Notes under the pieces: model-generated
What the model was told of the DNA's origin: nothing
Databases searched by the model: none
What the model saw: only the letters and a program-made list of their open reading frames with translations
Shown here: one piece after another, positions 46,150 through 58,166 of the stretch
How the letters are laid out: every line of letters starts with the position of its first letter
Numbering within the stretch: position 1 is the stretch's first letter
Assembly (NCBI RefSeq): GCF_023101765.2
Contig: NC_064240.1
Coordinates: 1,736,001-1,800,000 of the forward strand
Direction: 5' to 3'
Length of the DNA: 64,000 nucleotides
From: Spodoptera frugiperda
Lineage: Eukaryota > Arthropoda > Insecta > Lepidoptera > Noctuidae
Program-made: the position numbers and the translations under genes

Positions 46150-46375
46150 TTGGAGGTAGGCTGCACGACGTCGCCGCGTCCGCTACGACACACTAGTTAC
46201 GAATTCTCTCTGTGACTCGAAACTAGTAGAGCTTTTCTTCATTAATTTACGTGAGTAAACCGTGATTTTTACTTAATTTAGTATGTCTCACGATAGTTAT
46301 TATAAAAATAGAGCATTTTTCATTCGTGGTAATCCGGTGTTTTTAATTAAATGAGTGTGTTTCACGATAGTTATT
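46150..46375 (+). mobile_element. Family F element (F3)
   Basis: Boxes 'gacgtcgccgcgtccgc', 'cgaaactagtagagctttt', 'acgtgagtaaaccg' and 'tagtatgtctcacgatagtt' correspond to F1 and F2. The last box is repeated at 46352-46375 ('gtgtgtttcacgatagtt'), so the 3' end is partly duplicated. Confidence 0.55.
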
Positions 46376-46480
46376 TTGGTCTTATTATTAAAAATAATGA
46401 AGAAAAATTATTTTAACTTGAACCCAATATAACTTAATTTTTCACAAATATTTTATCCATCAATCTTTTCCCACAACACC

Positions 46481-46762
46481 GTGACGCAACAGTACGAAAA
46501 ACTTTTAAATCACGGCAAAAAGAATAGCGAACTCAGCTGTCATTCAAAAAGTCATATTCAAAAATCTGCGGTGGCCATTTTTTGTGGCGACCCTACAGCG
46601 ACACGTGTGGCTGCGGACAACAGAGGAACTAGAAACGATTGCACTGGCATTTTTGCCATTCACACTGGCCGAATGGCCGACTGGAACGCACATTTAAAAA
46701 ACATTCAACTGGCCATGGATGTACGAAATATTCTGAAAGGAGACTTTTCTAGAAATCCATAA
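46481..46762 (+). CDS. Unassigned ORF, 93 codons
   Basis: Starts about 100 bp after F3. The first 30 residues are Lys/His/Ser-rich. Residues 31-93 have more balanced composition with AIFCGDPTATRVAADNRGT, then ending in a Lys/Arg-containing tail. The underlying DNA (46560-46700) is GC-richer than its flanks, which is the main reason to list it. No family recognised. It could be a piece of a mobile element. Confidence 0.15.
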   Translation: MTQQYEKLLNHGKKNSELSCHSKSHIQKSAVAIFCGDPTATRVAADNRGTRNDCTGIFAIHTGRMADWNAHLKNIQLAMDVRNILKGDFSRNP

Positions 46763-48540
46763 TTCATAATATTTAGAATGGGTCCCGACTGCTTGAATTT
46801 TTCTTGTATTCTTGTTTTAGGGTTTTTTCATTTTTATGTTATAAAGAAACGCAGTCTGGTTTTTAGTTTTTTAAATTACCTTTTTTTATATTAGATTTTT
46901 TTATTTGCGCCATTTACCTGTATCAATCATAATAATTATTTTGGAATAATAAAAGCAGCAGCCTCAAACACCAAAGCTGTAAAGCCACGCTAAACCAACA
47001 GACATCGAACAAAATCCAATAGTTACAGCACAGTTTGACAAACGCCTAAACCTCTGTTTCTAATGCTAATTAATTTAATCTGTGTCAAGCATTACCGGCG
47101 TAAGATATAAGCTTTGACAGCTTGTTAGTTAAGGTCATTAACCTACTGAGAGCTCTGACGTCACTCGACAGTTCTCAAGGGATCGCAAAATAATGCACCG
47201 CTCTTCGCTCTAAGACGTTCTATTTTGTATGTGGAATGTGATATTGTTGTTGATGTACTGCCGCTGTACATCCGAATTTTATGCCAAACATAAACTAGTA
47301 TGTGAACACATCATGCCTGGCAGGCTGGTTTGAGATCATCTACGTTGCTTCCACTTAGCTTAAATCATACATCATTGTAAAGGCTTCGAAATCGGTTCGG
47401 TAACTTGAATATATTCTTATTAATTTATTTGCTTTTCACAATGTATGCACAGAGATGTTTTAGACTTACAGGTAAAAGTAACAATTAGGGACCCAATTGA
47501 ATATAGAACTATTGTCATAAGTAACAATGGCGAGCTTTGAATCTAATTATAGCTTCCCCTACCTTAAAAATAAAACCAAATTCATAATCTAATTGCTTTT
47601 CCAACATAACCGACAAAACTGACCACTTTTCACAGTTTAATATGTAAATGAATAGCATCATTTTAAATACTTCAATATGGTTATAACGTATGAATATTAA
47701 ACTAACTCTGAATAATTTACTAATAACATTTTGTCGGTAGTAAAGTATTAATTATTTTATGTTACGTCTGTATTTATTACCCCAGTCTTTGGTAATTGGA
47801 TTGTATTAATATAAACGGTAATTCTATGCGTAATTACGTAGCTATTGTAATTAAATCTAATTTTTATGTCTGTGTGTACGTCATAAAGCTGGTGTGTCGT
47901 TTGTTTGTGTGTTTGTTTGAATGTGTAAAATTTTGGGACTATCAATATGATTTGGAATATTATTTTGCATCTGATATTCGGGATTTGAAAGAGTTTGTGG
48001 TAAAAAATTCGGCGTATTTTTGTAAGAAATAATACTTAGCACTCCTAAAAAAGCAGTACGAAGAAGTTAATACCAATAGACATTACACAGCATCCATTTC
48101 CTGGAAGCAATTAACCCAATCTCTTTTATAACTAATCTGCGTATCATAGGACTATTAAAAAGTAACAAAAAACTATTCCATGTCCCACCTGCATTCTATA
48201 CTTCAAGTGTAATAGAACGGCGCGCGAACAAAATGAATGACTGTGGCCTGTGACTGGGTAAAATGTAACAAAAAAATAGCTCACTACAAAAAATAGCACT
48301 TTGGTATCGGCAAATTGCGAAGCAAAAATACAAGCGGTAAAGTAGGGTTGTAAAAAACAATGGTAACATCGAATGAGTTCCTAGAAAAAAAAGCATTAAA
48401 AAGCAAGTATAATGTGAAGTACTTTCGGCCAAACGTTTTAATAGTGTGGGAGCTCGCTTTAGGCTAGTCGATTGGAGCAAGTGAGATGATTTATGAGCTT
48501 GGAAGAAACTCAAAATAATGTTCTTGGACTATCTTGGTTT
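46763..48540. other. No recognised element
   Basis: AT-rich. Overlapping opposite-strand frames at 47757-47945 and 47796-48032, and a 105-codon minus-strand frame (48196-48513), have no known motif. Confidence 0.25.
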
Positions 48541-48683
48541 TGGTCCAAAAAATATTTAGGAGGAAAACTTGTACTGATTAAGTTTCCACATATGGCTTAT
48601 TTTATGTGCTAAGAATTGGTTCTAAAAAATATTTAGGAGGAAATCTTGTACTGTTTAAGCTTCCACCCATGGCTTATTTCATG
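48541..48683. repeat. Tandem duplication, 76-bp unit
   Basis: Unit 1 starts at 48541 and unit 2 at 48617. They share 'aaaatatttaggaggaaa', 'cttgtactg', 'aagtttccac' or 'aagcttccac', and 'atggcttatttt' or 'atggcttatttc'. Scattered substitutions show it is not brand new. Confidence 0.7.
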
Positions 48684-48816
48684 ATGTCCAAAATATGAAG
48701 AGGGATTGCATGATTATTATTTAGTTACAATTCTGGTCTACGCTTAAACACGAGGTCCGTCTGATTTGTGGGTCTTCACTATTATTTAGCTGCTTAATTT
48801 TTGAGGAAAAAAAATA

Positions 48817-48817
48817 T

Positions 48818-48876
<59 letters not shown>
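48817..48876. repeat. GA microsatellite
   Basis: A (GA)n tract with one interruption (gagaca) near the left edge and a purine-rich run-out (aaagaagaaag) on the right. About 27-28 dinucleotide units. Confidence 0.9.
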
Positions 48877-48879
<3 letters not shown>

Positions 48880-49249
48880 AGAAAGATTTATAACATAACT
48901 GTTAAAAAGTGTACGATTCTATGGAATATCTGCCTTCAGTGAATGATAATAAACTATAGCAGATATATGCAGCACCGACCACAAAGCATGTCCATCACAT
49001 ATCACTCGCATCTCAACCGCGACTCGCTGACAGCATCCGAATTAGATTGCGAGCGACGCATGCTCTAATGAGATAACACCAGTTTGTTATTTGCCTACCA
49101 AATAATGAGAGAATTTGTTCAAAAATTTCAGTATACTGAATTAAATACTTTAAATTCATTGAGGAGATTTTTTTTGCTCTCTTCTAATAATATCTTCTGA
49201 CATTCTGATATAATTAATTACCTGAATAATCCTATGAAATGACCCTATG
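48877..49249. other. No recognised element
   Basis: AT-rich with a balanced block at 48970-49070. Nothing identified. Confidence 0.25.
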
Positions 49250-49327
49250 ATGCGCCTTACTTCAGAGTTCCGGTATTTTATTGGTTGTATCTACTCTAGA
49301 TCCTAGCTTACAGGAGTTGCAGCGATT
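49250..49327. mobile_element. Dispersed repeat G, copy 1
   Basis: Shares 'acttcagagtt', 'tgtatctact' and 'aggagttgcagcg' in order with 56622-56716. It directly abuts C8, so it may be the part of family C that lies beyond its 5' end, or a separate repeat. Confidence 0.45.
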
Positions 49328-49460
49328 TGGGCCTCCGGTAACCTCACTCACACAACGAAACACAACCCAACTGTTGTTTCACGACGGTTTTCTGTGAGGC
49401 CGTTATATCATTTCAGTCGAGCCGACTCATTCGTGCTGGAGCATAGCTATCCCACACTTA
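49328..49460 (-). mobile_element. Family C repeat, 5' half (C8)
   Basis: Reverse copy: 'gcctccggtaacctcactca', 'tgtttcacgacggttttctg', 'cgagccgactcattcgtgc' and 'atagctatcccacactta'. Confidence 0.65.
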
Positions 49461-49764
49461 TTATGTTTTAATGCAGTTTTAGTGAATTTTATATATCTTC
49501 TTAACTTCAAATTGGCTTTAAAAATATGGCTATAATTTTAAAATTAGGTAATCCTTTATGTTTTTCAGTACAAGATACCTACCGCTAGACACACCTACAA
49601 CTAAGAGCAAGCCTTGTAACTCTATATTAAAAATTTAATTAAAATCGTTTACACGGGTTCTTAATAAGCTTTGGATTTAGTACGTTTATTATTTTATGTT
49701 TTGTTGTAAACAAAATTGCTGAGAAAATAATACGAGTTTAATATTATGTTTGTTAAGTCCTATA

Positions 49765-49850
49765 ATAGCATTTCTTCGTGCGTGAATCAAACCCGCTACA
49801 CGGTGCGCGGCAGCCAGTTACCTAGCCACCGAACCAATCGTGCGGTTATT
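49765..49850 (-). mobile_element. Family D SINE, head only (D2)
   Basis: Plus strand shows 'gtgcgtgaatcaaacccgct', 'ggtgcgcggcagccagttac' and 'gccaccgaaccaatcgtgcg', the complement of the tRNA-like head. The rest is missing. Confidence 0.6.
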
Positions 49851-50129
49851 AGTATTCTAAAGTATTTCATATAGGTATCCTAATTTTCCCGTTATTAAAG
49901 GCAAAGAAACCATCCATACATATTAAAATAAAATAAAACTATAATGAATAATTTATTTAATACAAACTTAGAACAGGATTCTATTTCAGAAAATAAAACC
50001 ATATCGACCTCGTTTCGGAATCAGTGAGCAAATTAAATACAACGGAACATGAAAATGTTTTTAAACAATACACAATAGAAAGTAGCCACAAACTTCTGAT
50101 AGTACTTTATATTGTGTTTATTTTCTAGC

Positions 50130-50336
50130 AACGTCACGCCTTTTGTCCCCGAAGAGGTAAGCAGAGGTGCACATTACGGCACGTAATGTCGCTACACAAT
50201 GTACACCCACTTTTCACCATTTGTGTTATTAAGTCCCATGTGATAGAGGATAAGCCTACTGCCATATACTGGGCACAATTCTAGACCCCATGCTACTACT
50301 GAGGAATTTTCGAAAAACCGAAAAAAGGCCAGTCTA
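50130..50336 (-). mobile_element. Family B SINE, body (B6)
   Basis: Reverse copy with 'cgtcacgccttttgtccccg', 'gtgcacattacggcacg', 'acttttcaccatttgtg', 'aagcctactgccatatactg' and 'ccatgctactactgagg'. It lacks only the tRNA head. Confidence 0.7.
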
Positions 50337-50389
50337 AGCTGCCACAGAATTATCTAGACTTTCTTGAAAGACTTTACCAGCTATGTAAA

Positions 50390-50591
50390 TCTATACTAAT
50401 ATTATAAAGCTGAAAAGATTGTTTGTTTGATTGTTTGTTTGTCTGAACACGCTAATCCTCGGAACTACTGGTTTTGGAATTGAATAATTATTTTTGTTTT
50501 GGATAGTTCATTTATCGAGGAAGGCTATAAAAATCACGCTATGACCAATAGGAGCCGAGCAGAGCAGGTGAAACCGCGCGGAAGTAGCTAG
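50390..50591 (+). mobile_element. Complete short Helitron-like element
   Basis: 202 bp from TCTATACTAATATTATAAAG at 50390 to CTAG at 50588-50591, preceded by A and followed by T. Those borders are the Helitron signature. The interior has (GTTT)n runs and 'ctatgaccaataggagc', a box typical of Metulj-type moth repeats. The palindrome CCGCGCGG lies just before the end. Non-coding, so dependent on a helper. Confidence 0.65.
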
Positions 50592-50834
50592 TGTAGAATA
50601 TATATATCTCAAAACATCCCTAGTAAGACAGATTTGGTTCAACCGAGCGTTTAGCGTGCAACACTACGGAAGCTCAGTGGAATGAATTACAAATAGGTTG
50701 ATTGATTTAAATGTATGGCTTTGTGTACTACAGACAGATGTACTGTTTATTCTATTGTAGTAAACTGCTTTGCATAAGTTGTGTTGTCAGTATTTGTAAG
50801 TGCTTCCATCAATTGAATTCGATACTGGGAATGT

Positions 50835-51002
50835 TGCCTCTCGCTAGGATTTTTTCCTGATATCGTAAGTGCGTTTACAAACATAATTACAAATTCACAA
50901 ACATATTTGTGGATCACAAAAAAAGTTGCTCCGTATGGGAATCGAACCCATTACACGTTACACTGCAGCGATTGCCCAGCCACTGCGCCAACCGTGTAGT
51001 CT
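50835..51002 (-). mobile_element. Family D tRNA-headed SINE, best copy (D3)
   Basis: The plus strand has 'gggaatcgaaccc' at 50938-50950, giving a GGTTCGATTCC B-box on the minus strand. It also has 'gcccagccactgcgccaacc' (the head) and 'gtgcgtttacaaacataatt' (the body). Derived from a tRNA and presumably transcribed by polymerase III when it was active. Confidence 0.7.
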
Positions 51003-51516
51003 AACAGTTATTTATAAAAATTAATGACGGACTATAATAACATCTATAGTTGCAATCACCGCCGAACTAAAATTCAACAACATTTTATATTCAACACACT
51101 CATCAGCTCCTATTCAATCGTTTTCATTTACAAAATGTCGAAAAAAAAAAATGTATCTCAGTTCATAAAATACGCCTATAAACTGGCCAGCATAAAATTT
51201 CATAGTAAAATTTGATGCCCTCATATCGAAAATAGCTCATATCCATATGGATCAACCACGGTAACGGGCGGGCGTGTCTATGCATGCCACAGTCCAAGGA
51301 AAAGTGGTATAACTTTGCCAAGCTTATTTATAACCGATCTTTGATAGCATGTAAAACAGCAGTATGGGTGAGATGCCATGAAATTTTAGCACTGGGGAAT
51401 TCTAATCTTAACTTATAGTATAACTGTGATGATGTGATTGGTTGTCTGTTACATATTGGTGTTACTTGAAAACGTGTAGCAGCAGCCATCAGTACTATCT
51501 GATGATAGCCATCACT
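51003..51516. other. No recognised element
   Basis: A 63-codon frame (51024-51215) has no recognised motif. The block 51220-51400 is more balanced in composition but unassigned. Confidence 0.2.
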
Positions 51517-51688
51517 GATGGGACCCGGTAATGCTTATGCCCGGCCTGGTGTTGCGAATTACCTACCGGGGTTTCAGTTCGAAAAGCACGAGTAAGAACA
51601 GGGTGGTTTTCAGTCAGTAAAGGTCTGACACTCCTGATCACCCAAGGCATTGGAAGTCATTGCAGATGATTTTCTCACACAAAAAAGG
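51517..51688 (+). mobile_element. Family A repeat, diverged (A10)
   Basis: Plus-oriented: 'aacagggtggttttcagtca', 'gtaaaggtctgacactcc', 'acccaaggcattggaagtca' and a 3' end with 'agatgattttctc' plus A6. Confidence 0.6.
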
Positions 51689-52159
51689 TAATTATATTGT
51701 TTTATCGGATAATTTCTAACGTAGTTCTCTTTTGATTACCAAATCTGCTAAGATTATATTTTACAAAATGAAGTCGGATTATTTGGATTTAAAGCTATTA
51801 CTTCTTACAAAATTTTCCATGATCAAACCCACGGGTGATGGCTAGTGTGTGCACCTATAAAATCTACCGATACGCGTTATATTATACGGTCTTGTACAAA
51901 TTGCCATAAAGTTCTGTAGTAAAAGTAGTGATGTTTAAGGAGCTGATGGGTTTGTCCTGCTGTTTATGCTTATGTAATATCTAGCTTGCTTATACCTATG
52001 GTTTCACTTGGTTCAAAATGGAAGACAATAGTTTCAGTATTTATGAATAACATTACATACTATAGCTTAAGCTTACAACAACCAATAGAAATAACTTGTA
52101 TTTATTAATTTCACTTAAAATTCAATTCGGTGTATGATATTAACTAAGCTCACTTTTCC
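51689..52159. other. No recognised element
   Basis: AT-rich spacer between two family A copies. Confidence 0.25.
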
Positions 52160-52348
52160 TGTCCCAGATGGGGCCTAGTAGGGCTGATGCCAGATCCGGA
52201 GCTGTGGACTATCTAGCGGGTTTACCGGGGCTCCGGCTTGAAACGCAGGAGTAGGATGGGGTAGTTTTTAGTCAGTAAGAGTCTGACACTCCTTCTCGCC
52301 TCACCTACGGCCAGAGAAGTCATTGGATGATTCACCCTCAAAAAAGGG
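52160..52348 (+). mobile_element. Family A repeat (A11)
   Basis: Plus-oriented: 'gatggggcctagtagggctg', 'gatgccagatccggagctg', 'tttaccggggctccggcttg', 'gtcagtaagagtctgacac' and 'tcattggatgattcaccctc' with an A6 tail. It lacks the LINE-shared 5' part. Confidence 0.7.
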
Positions 52349-54484
52349 GTTTTTTATTATAGGTGATTAATAATGAAGATTAAAATCATCTGTATTGTTA
52401 TATATAGGTATATAACAATGTCAGAAGAATAAGTGATTTTAAAATACAAAAAACTAGTTTATCAGAATAACTGGACTTCTAGCGTTCTAAAATAATCTGA
52501 GATATTTAATCGAGTGTCAGACTTGGTGGTGGATTCTTGGCACGGTATGTAAGCGCATAGTGACTGCAGTGTTCACACCTTGCCTTTACCTACTTGTTAA
52601 AATCAAATTTTATAGGGAAAAGTTTACAATATTGTGTCTAGTGTTCATAGAAATACATATGTCATACCTATTATAGTCTCGGGTATCAGATATCAATACT
52701 GGTAAGTGATAGTAGATAGGAAATTACTGTATTAATGATATGATATACCATATCTTATTATCTATAGTGCAACATTATTCTCTACTGGCTTCTACCTGTG
52801 GGAAAAAAACTAGCCTGCTCTTGACCCAAATGTTATCCATTGCCTTCAGCCGTTTTGACATAATTGAGTAACAAACGTACACACATTTTATTCTCAAACA
52901 AGTGGCTTTGCATTCATGATATTAAGTATGACAGTAAAAAGTGCTATATTAACTTTGCTTATATATTTACATATGGATCTATTAAAAAGTCAGTCGATAT
53001 TTCTTAAAATAATTCGTGTAGCACAAACATTTGCACGTGTTCTCAAATACTAGATACAGGTTCAAATAAAAATATTTTTCTATTTACACTGAACTAATTG
53101 AAAAACTGTATAAAGGTAGCAACGGATATTGGAAAATAGGAAGCTATGTTTGTATGAAAATCTAAAAATACTTACGTTTAGCTTTGTAATATTGTCAATA
53201 CTTCCATATTTTGCCTTTTTGATAGATTTATACATCACAATAAAGGTTCCTTTTTATTAAACTGTCTATAACTTCGGTCCTCTACTTTTTAGCTTCAAGA
53301 AATAAAAAAGCACAAGTCACCCGGGCATAAACGAAGCTGACGTTTTTTAAAGTAAGGATACAATTTGTATATATGCATATGTACTTATAACATAACATTC
53401 TCGAAGCAAAAACTTAGCTGTGTACGATTAACAAACAAAGCCACACGTCTCCCGTCAGCAAAAAACACATTCTTTACATCTCATAACCGAAAAAGATTAA
53501 AAAGGAAAAACCTTTTCTTAAAAAAATGATCCGTTAATCCTTAAAAATGTCTTAAGCAAACCCAGACCGGATTACTGTATTTAATAAAGCAAGCTATTGA
53601 GCTGTAAAAGAGTTTACGGCGACTCTGCAAAGCCAATTAGAAGCTTAAATTTATGGGAGCAGTCTTACCATAAATTGTTACATTTTAATTTAAGTCCACT
53701 GCCCCAGTACTACTTGGGAACTTTCAACATTGTAGTACTGTTGAAACTCAGCCTGAATTTATTCTTCTCCGGTGACGTAATTTAGGTATTTTTATGCCGT
53801 AGTTCAGTTTAACGTCTTGGGATTTCAATTTTTTTGTAATAATTTGGTCTAAGTTTCAGGTTAAGAGGATATAACGTCTCCGTTTTGATCCGTAGTTATC
53901 TAATTTATTTCAACACGAATTTTAATATAATTGCATTGTTGGTCGAGCGATCGTCCATTCCAGTGATCATTGTGAGTATTTAGTAAAGACCCGATTTGAA
54001 AATTGCATATTATACATGTTTAGGGAACAGAGAGTAAAGTTCCCTAAGAAAAGGAGGATCTTCCGACCAGGCGAGGTGGTCATGCTTGGCGGGATTTCTG
54101 CTCATCTGTTGTTCGTTGTGATTTTCTATCCGGGATCCTCAAAGCGGGATTTCCATAAAACAAAAATACAAATTTAAAATATTTATGAATCGAAGCAATA
54201 AAAATGTTCAATTAGACCTAATAAGTAAAACGGATAAATCAATAATACTGTTCAATATCAAGGTTATTTGCTAAAATGTACAACACTTGTGTCACATTAT
54301 CCGGATAAGAGTCCCAAGTAATTAGGACGACCCTTTTGCTATCAACAAACACGATCCAGACTCCGGATTGAGAATTTTTTAAACTTCTCTGACCTGAATA
54401 TTTAATTTTACCTGGAAATCAAATGTTCTTACATACATTTGTGAGATAAGCCTGCTCATGTAAACTCACTCGAAACTAGTAGAG
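52349..54484. other. Long stretch without recognised elements
   Basis: AT-rich. A 62-codon frame (53597-53785) and a balanced block at 54050-54140 show no known motif. With 27.2-32.2 kb it is one of the repeat-poor parts of the window. Confidence 0.25.
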
Positions 54485-54690
54485 CGGATCACCTGATGGT
54501 AAGCAATCGGTGCCGCTCATGGATCGCCGCCGCTTATGGAAACACCAAAGGCGTTACATGTGCGTTGTCGGCCTTTTGGGAGTTTTGGGATTTGTTAAGG
54601 ATTCGACGGCTGGAGAGATCAGAGAGGAGTAATTGAGCCTCTGGTTAGCTCGTAAAGACGTTGCTTCACGTCCTCATTTTCTGTGACGAC
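54485..54690 (-). mobile_element. Family C repeat, middle and 3' half (C9)
   Basis: Reverse copy: 'gagcggatcacctgatggta', 'agcaatcggtgccgctcatg', 'aacaccaaaggcgttacatg', 'gtcggccttttggg' and a decayed 5' part. A small local duplication 'atggatcgccgccgcttatgg' lies near 54520. Confidence 0.65.
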
Positions 54691-55267
54691 TTCAAACTTT
54701 TTCCTTTCCTTCAAACTATGTTAAACAATATTATATTTTTCAATTTCTCAGTCAATTTTAGTTCTGCGTTTGATGTAATAAAACTAAGAAAAAATGGACC
54801 TAATTACAGATAACCAACAATTGAAATTTCATCAATAATTCATTCAATAACTGACGATTCGAATACGACTTTTCAATAAAATATTTATGCATAAAAAGAA
54901 ACATTTTACACTCACACATTTGTATATTAAATAAAACTTTCTATCTGACTTGCAATGACGTATAACTTTTACGATTTCCCTACAAAACTCGAAACGCGGC
55001 GAGTTGAAAAGTGCTGAGTGAATTTATTAGTGATTCTTATGTGTTGCACGTATTTTATGGGATTTTTTATGGTTTCAGATATCTGTGATGTGATTTAGAG
55101 TTAATCTTTTCACTGATGTTGAACACGTGTAGGGAAATCATTTTGTGTAGTAAGGATAGTGTATTGATTTATTTTATAGTCAATGTAACTCCATAAAAAA
55201 TATAAAGTACTTTTTGATACACAAAAATGATAGTTATATATTTTAAAAGTATTTTTTTTTAGTTGCC
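54691..55267. other. AT-rich spacer
   Basis: Nothing recognised. Confidence 0.25.
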
Positions 55268-55450
55268 ACGCAATAGGGTTTTATCCTGTCTCGTGGATGC
55301 GTTTACAAACATACATGTTCACAAACACATGACAACCAGTCCCGAAACAACATATTGTGGATCACACAAAGAGTTGTCCGTGCGGTAATTGAATCCGGTA
55401 CACGTTGTGCGACAGTCAGTTGCCTGGCCACCGCGCTAACCGTGCAGTCG
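55268..55450 (-). mobile_element. Family D SINE (D4)
   Basis: Reverse copy complete from body ('gcgtttacaaacatacatg') to head ('gccaccgcgctaaccgtgc'). The B-box is mutated ('taattgaatccgg' on the plus strand). Confidence 0.65.
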
Positions 55451-56621
55451 AACTTATAACACATTATACAGTGGCATTATTTGCATGACGATAAGTCTAA
55501 TCAGAACAATGTATTCCAAAGAAAATAAATCCAAATCATCATCTCATCCGCAAACAAACTTCATAGAACATTAAATGCGATGATAATCATCGTAATAAAC
55601 TGAAAACTAATCAAACAAACAATGAGTAACCTCATAAAATCGATTCTTAATAAAATTTAATACTTTGACACACTCCATAAACTGATAAAACTTAACGACG
55701 ATAAGAATTAGGGGCCTGGCAGGCCTGTAGGGCTTAATTTCACGGGTTATGGGTCGCTACGCTTAGATATTTGATGTTTATGCCCCAGTGTTAACTGAGA
55801 CGGTCAACAAATTAAGTGGATACCTTCTGATGTGTCTTGAGGTTGGATTTGTATGGATCTGTTCTGAATGTACTTTTTTAAAGAGAGTAACACATGGAGT
55901 TTCTCACTCGTTCTTCTCCATTCGAAATATCGTGTGTAGAACACAATTATCTGGCCTTGCAGGTGTGAAAGTAGAATATTTTGACGATTATTTTAAAACT
56001 TGAAAATTCATAGAAATTTTAAAGTGTTAGACTTTCGTGGTACTCAATGTTCATACCTAATGCATAGTTTCCAATAAATGATTAAAGCCATCAAGGAAAA
56101 AGGTATTAAAGAAAGTGCGCTGACACTAGATAAATTCATTTTCACTGCACTGTTTGTCACTAAACAATAATGTCGTAAAAACTGATGATACAAAACAATC
56201 CATTCCACGTTACTTCTCAGTAAACTGAGCTTGTCGTATATTAAATTTTACAACTACCAAACTAATTTCGACCTTTACGAGTATATCCACTAACTCAACC
56301 TATCAACATAAACTCAGACCAATATATTTAGGTACCGGCCAAATTAGGAATCTAAACTGGAAACTAGATAGCCATTAATTCAATTAATACACTATTATTG
56401 TCGTTATTTTGGTTAATTAAAAAAATAGTATTAGTTTTAAGTAAATTTTCCATGGTGCCTGACGACTGGGCTTCTCCTATTTGTGCCTTTAGGCTTGAGT
56501 TATTCGGTCTCCTGCGTTAAATTTCATCAAAGACAGTAGAAACTATATTTTTTTCTGTTTTTCTTCTCCTCTAATTATTTCTTTGCAAGACCATTGCAAT
56601 ACAGTTAGTTATTCATATCCC
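55451..56621. other. No recognised element
   Basis: A 71-codon frame at 55788-56003 without known motif. AT-rich. Confidence 0.25.
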
Positions 56622-56716
56622 TGGGACGCGCCGGACTTCAGAGTTTCTGTGTTTTCAAGGTTGTGTCTGTATCTACTGTAGATCCTGGCTCATAGGAGTT
56701 GCAGCGGTCTAGAGAT
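56622..56716. mobile_element. Dispersed repeat G, copy 2
   Basis: Reads 'gacgcgccggacttcagag', 'gtatctactgtagatcctgg' and 'cataggagttgcagcggtc'. It matches 49250-49327 over about 80 bp. Here it is not followed by a C element, which favours G being a repeat of its own. Confidence 0.45.
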
Positions 56717-57211
56717 ATTGTTACAGGCTTGTCAAAAAAAATGACGATTGAATAATTAAAAGCAAAACTTATATCTAAACATATAAATCTGGAAGTAATA
56801 ATATTACAAAAAAATACCAATACAAATATGACAAAGATAGGATTTTAAAAAACCATTTTAAAAACCTATCATAACCATACATATTCACTCAATAGAGGTG
56901 TCAACATATACTGGTTAACTCAAAGTGATCTAGTCCAACACTCGGCTATGCCATTGTTCGACATTCTGCATTGACAGGGCGAATTAATTTATACGAACAG
57001 TAGATAGATATTAATACCTAAAGCTGTGTGCAGATTGGAGTTATGTAACCTAACGTGTAACATGAATATTGTATTTGTGTTATACATTTAGTGAATTGTA
57101 GTGTTGGTGATGGTTAATTTTGAGTATAAAATGACTATTATATAATACATCAATAGGCAAGGGTTTTACTTTTTGGTACAGTTCTGAGGAATTTAAGACT
57201 TAAAAAAAAAC

Positions 57212-57372
57212 ATTGCCCCACATTAGGATTTTCTCATGTGTCGTAGGTGTGTTTACAAATATACAATTTCATATGCACATAACATCCAGATCCGAAACAA
57301 CAATTTGTGGATCTCACAAAGATCTGTTCCGTGCGGGAGCCAGTTGCTCAGCCACCGCACTAACCATAGTTC
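57212..57372 (-). mobile_element. Family D SINE, head partly deleted (D5)
   Basis: Reverse copy: 'ggtgtgtttacaaatatac', 'gatccgaaacaacaatttgt', 'gttccgtgcgggagccagtt' and 'cagccaccgcactaacc'. The B-box segment between 'gcggga' and 'gccagttg' is deleted. Confidence 0.65.
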
Positions 57373-58024
57373 ATTAGGGAATGAAAGTCAAATGTATATA
57401 AGTACCAGTTTCAATAATAATACCAGTCAATGGATGGTGATACTGACGATTTTAATTCAGAAAGTATTTCTCAGAAACCTGACTTAACTTCTGAGTAACC
57501 TGAATGTTTATTTCTACAAATTATATTTTTATGTTACATTCTTGCCAGTCTAAAAGCAGCTTAATATTATACTTATATCTATTTGTATTTATTTTTTCGG
57601 ATTAATAAAGCAATAGATATCGCTAACAGTTAATTGTTTTTGCGATTGGTTAATAAAAGGCTCGTCTGGATTTGGGGAGCTTTGTGTGATGCTTTGGTTT
57701 TAGATAGCAGTGACGTAATGGAATTCCTAAGAAGATTTTCTTTATTTTCGTGCTAGCAGGTATTTAACTAATAAAAGTATCAATATACAATAAGAAGTTA
57801 TCAGTAGGTAACAACAACAATGGTATACCTACTTCTTATCAGCGTTTGAATAAATTATTCTTGACTATTAGTAGATAATCGTTAAATAATGTAGTAAAGC
57901 TAACATAATTTTATACAAAAATATTTCAGTAACATTCAATGCTCACATTATTCAAATCTAATATCAGCAAAAGGTAGACCGGAATAGTATGAACATGCTA
58001 TTTCCTTGACCTGTCCCAATTTTA
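57373..58024. other. AT-rich spacer
   Basis: Nothing recognised. Confidence 0.25.
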
Positions 58025-58166
58025 CTAATATGCGTAAAACTTAATCACGTAAAAACCAGTGACGGAATCTGGTTGAAATTTCGAACAGAGTTAGATTATA
58101 GTCTAGAATAACAGATAAGCCACTTTTCATCCTATGGGAATGTGGATAAAGCCGTAGGCAGAAGCA
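58025..58166 (+). mobile_element. Helitron-like element, 'cttctgcc' subtype fragment
   Basis: Boxes 'acggaatctggttgaaattt', 'agattatagtctagaataac' and 'tgtggataaagccgtaggc' match, in order, the layout of 62502-62653, and reverse that of 60873-61051. Ends are not clear. Confidence 0.45.
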
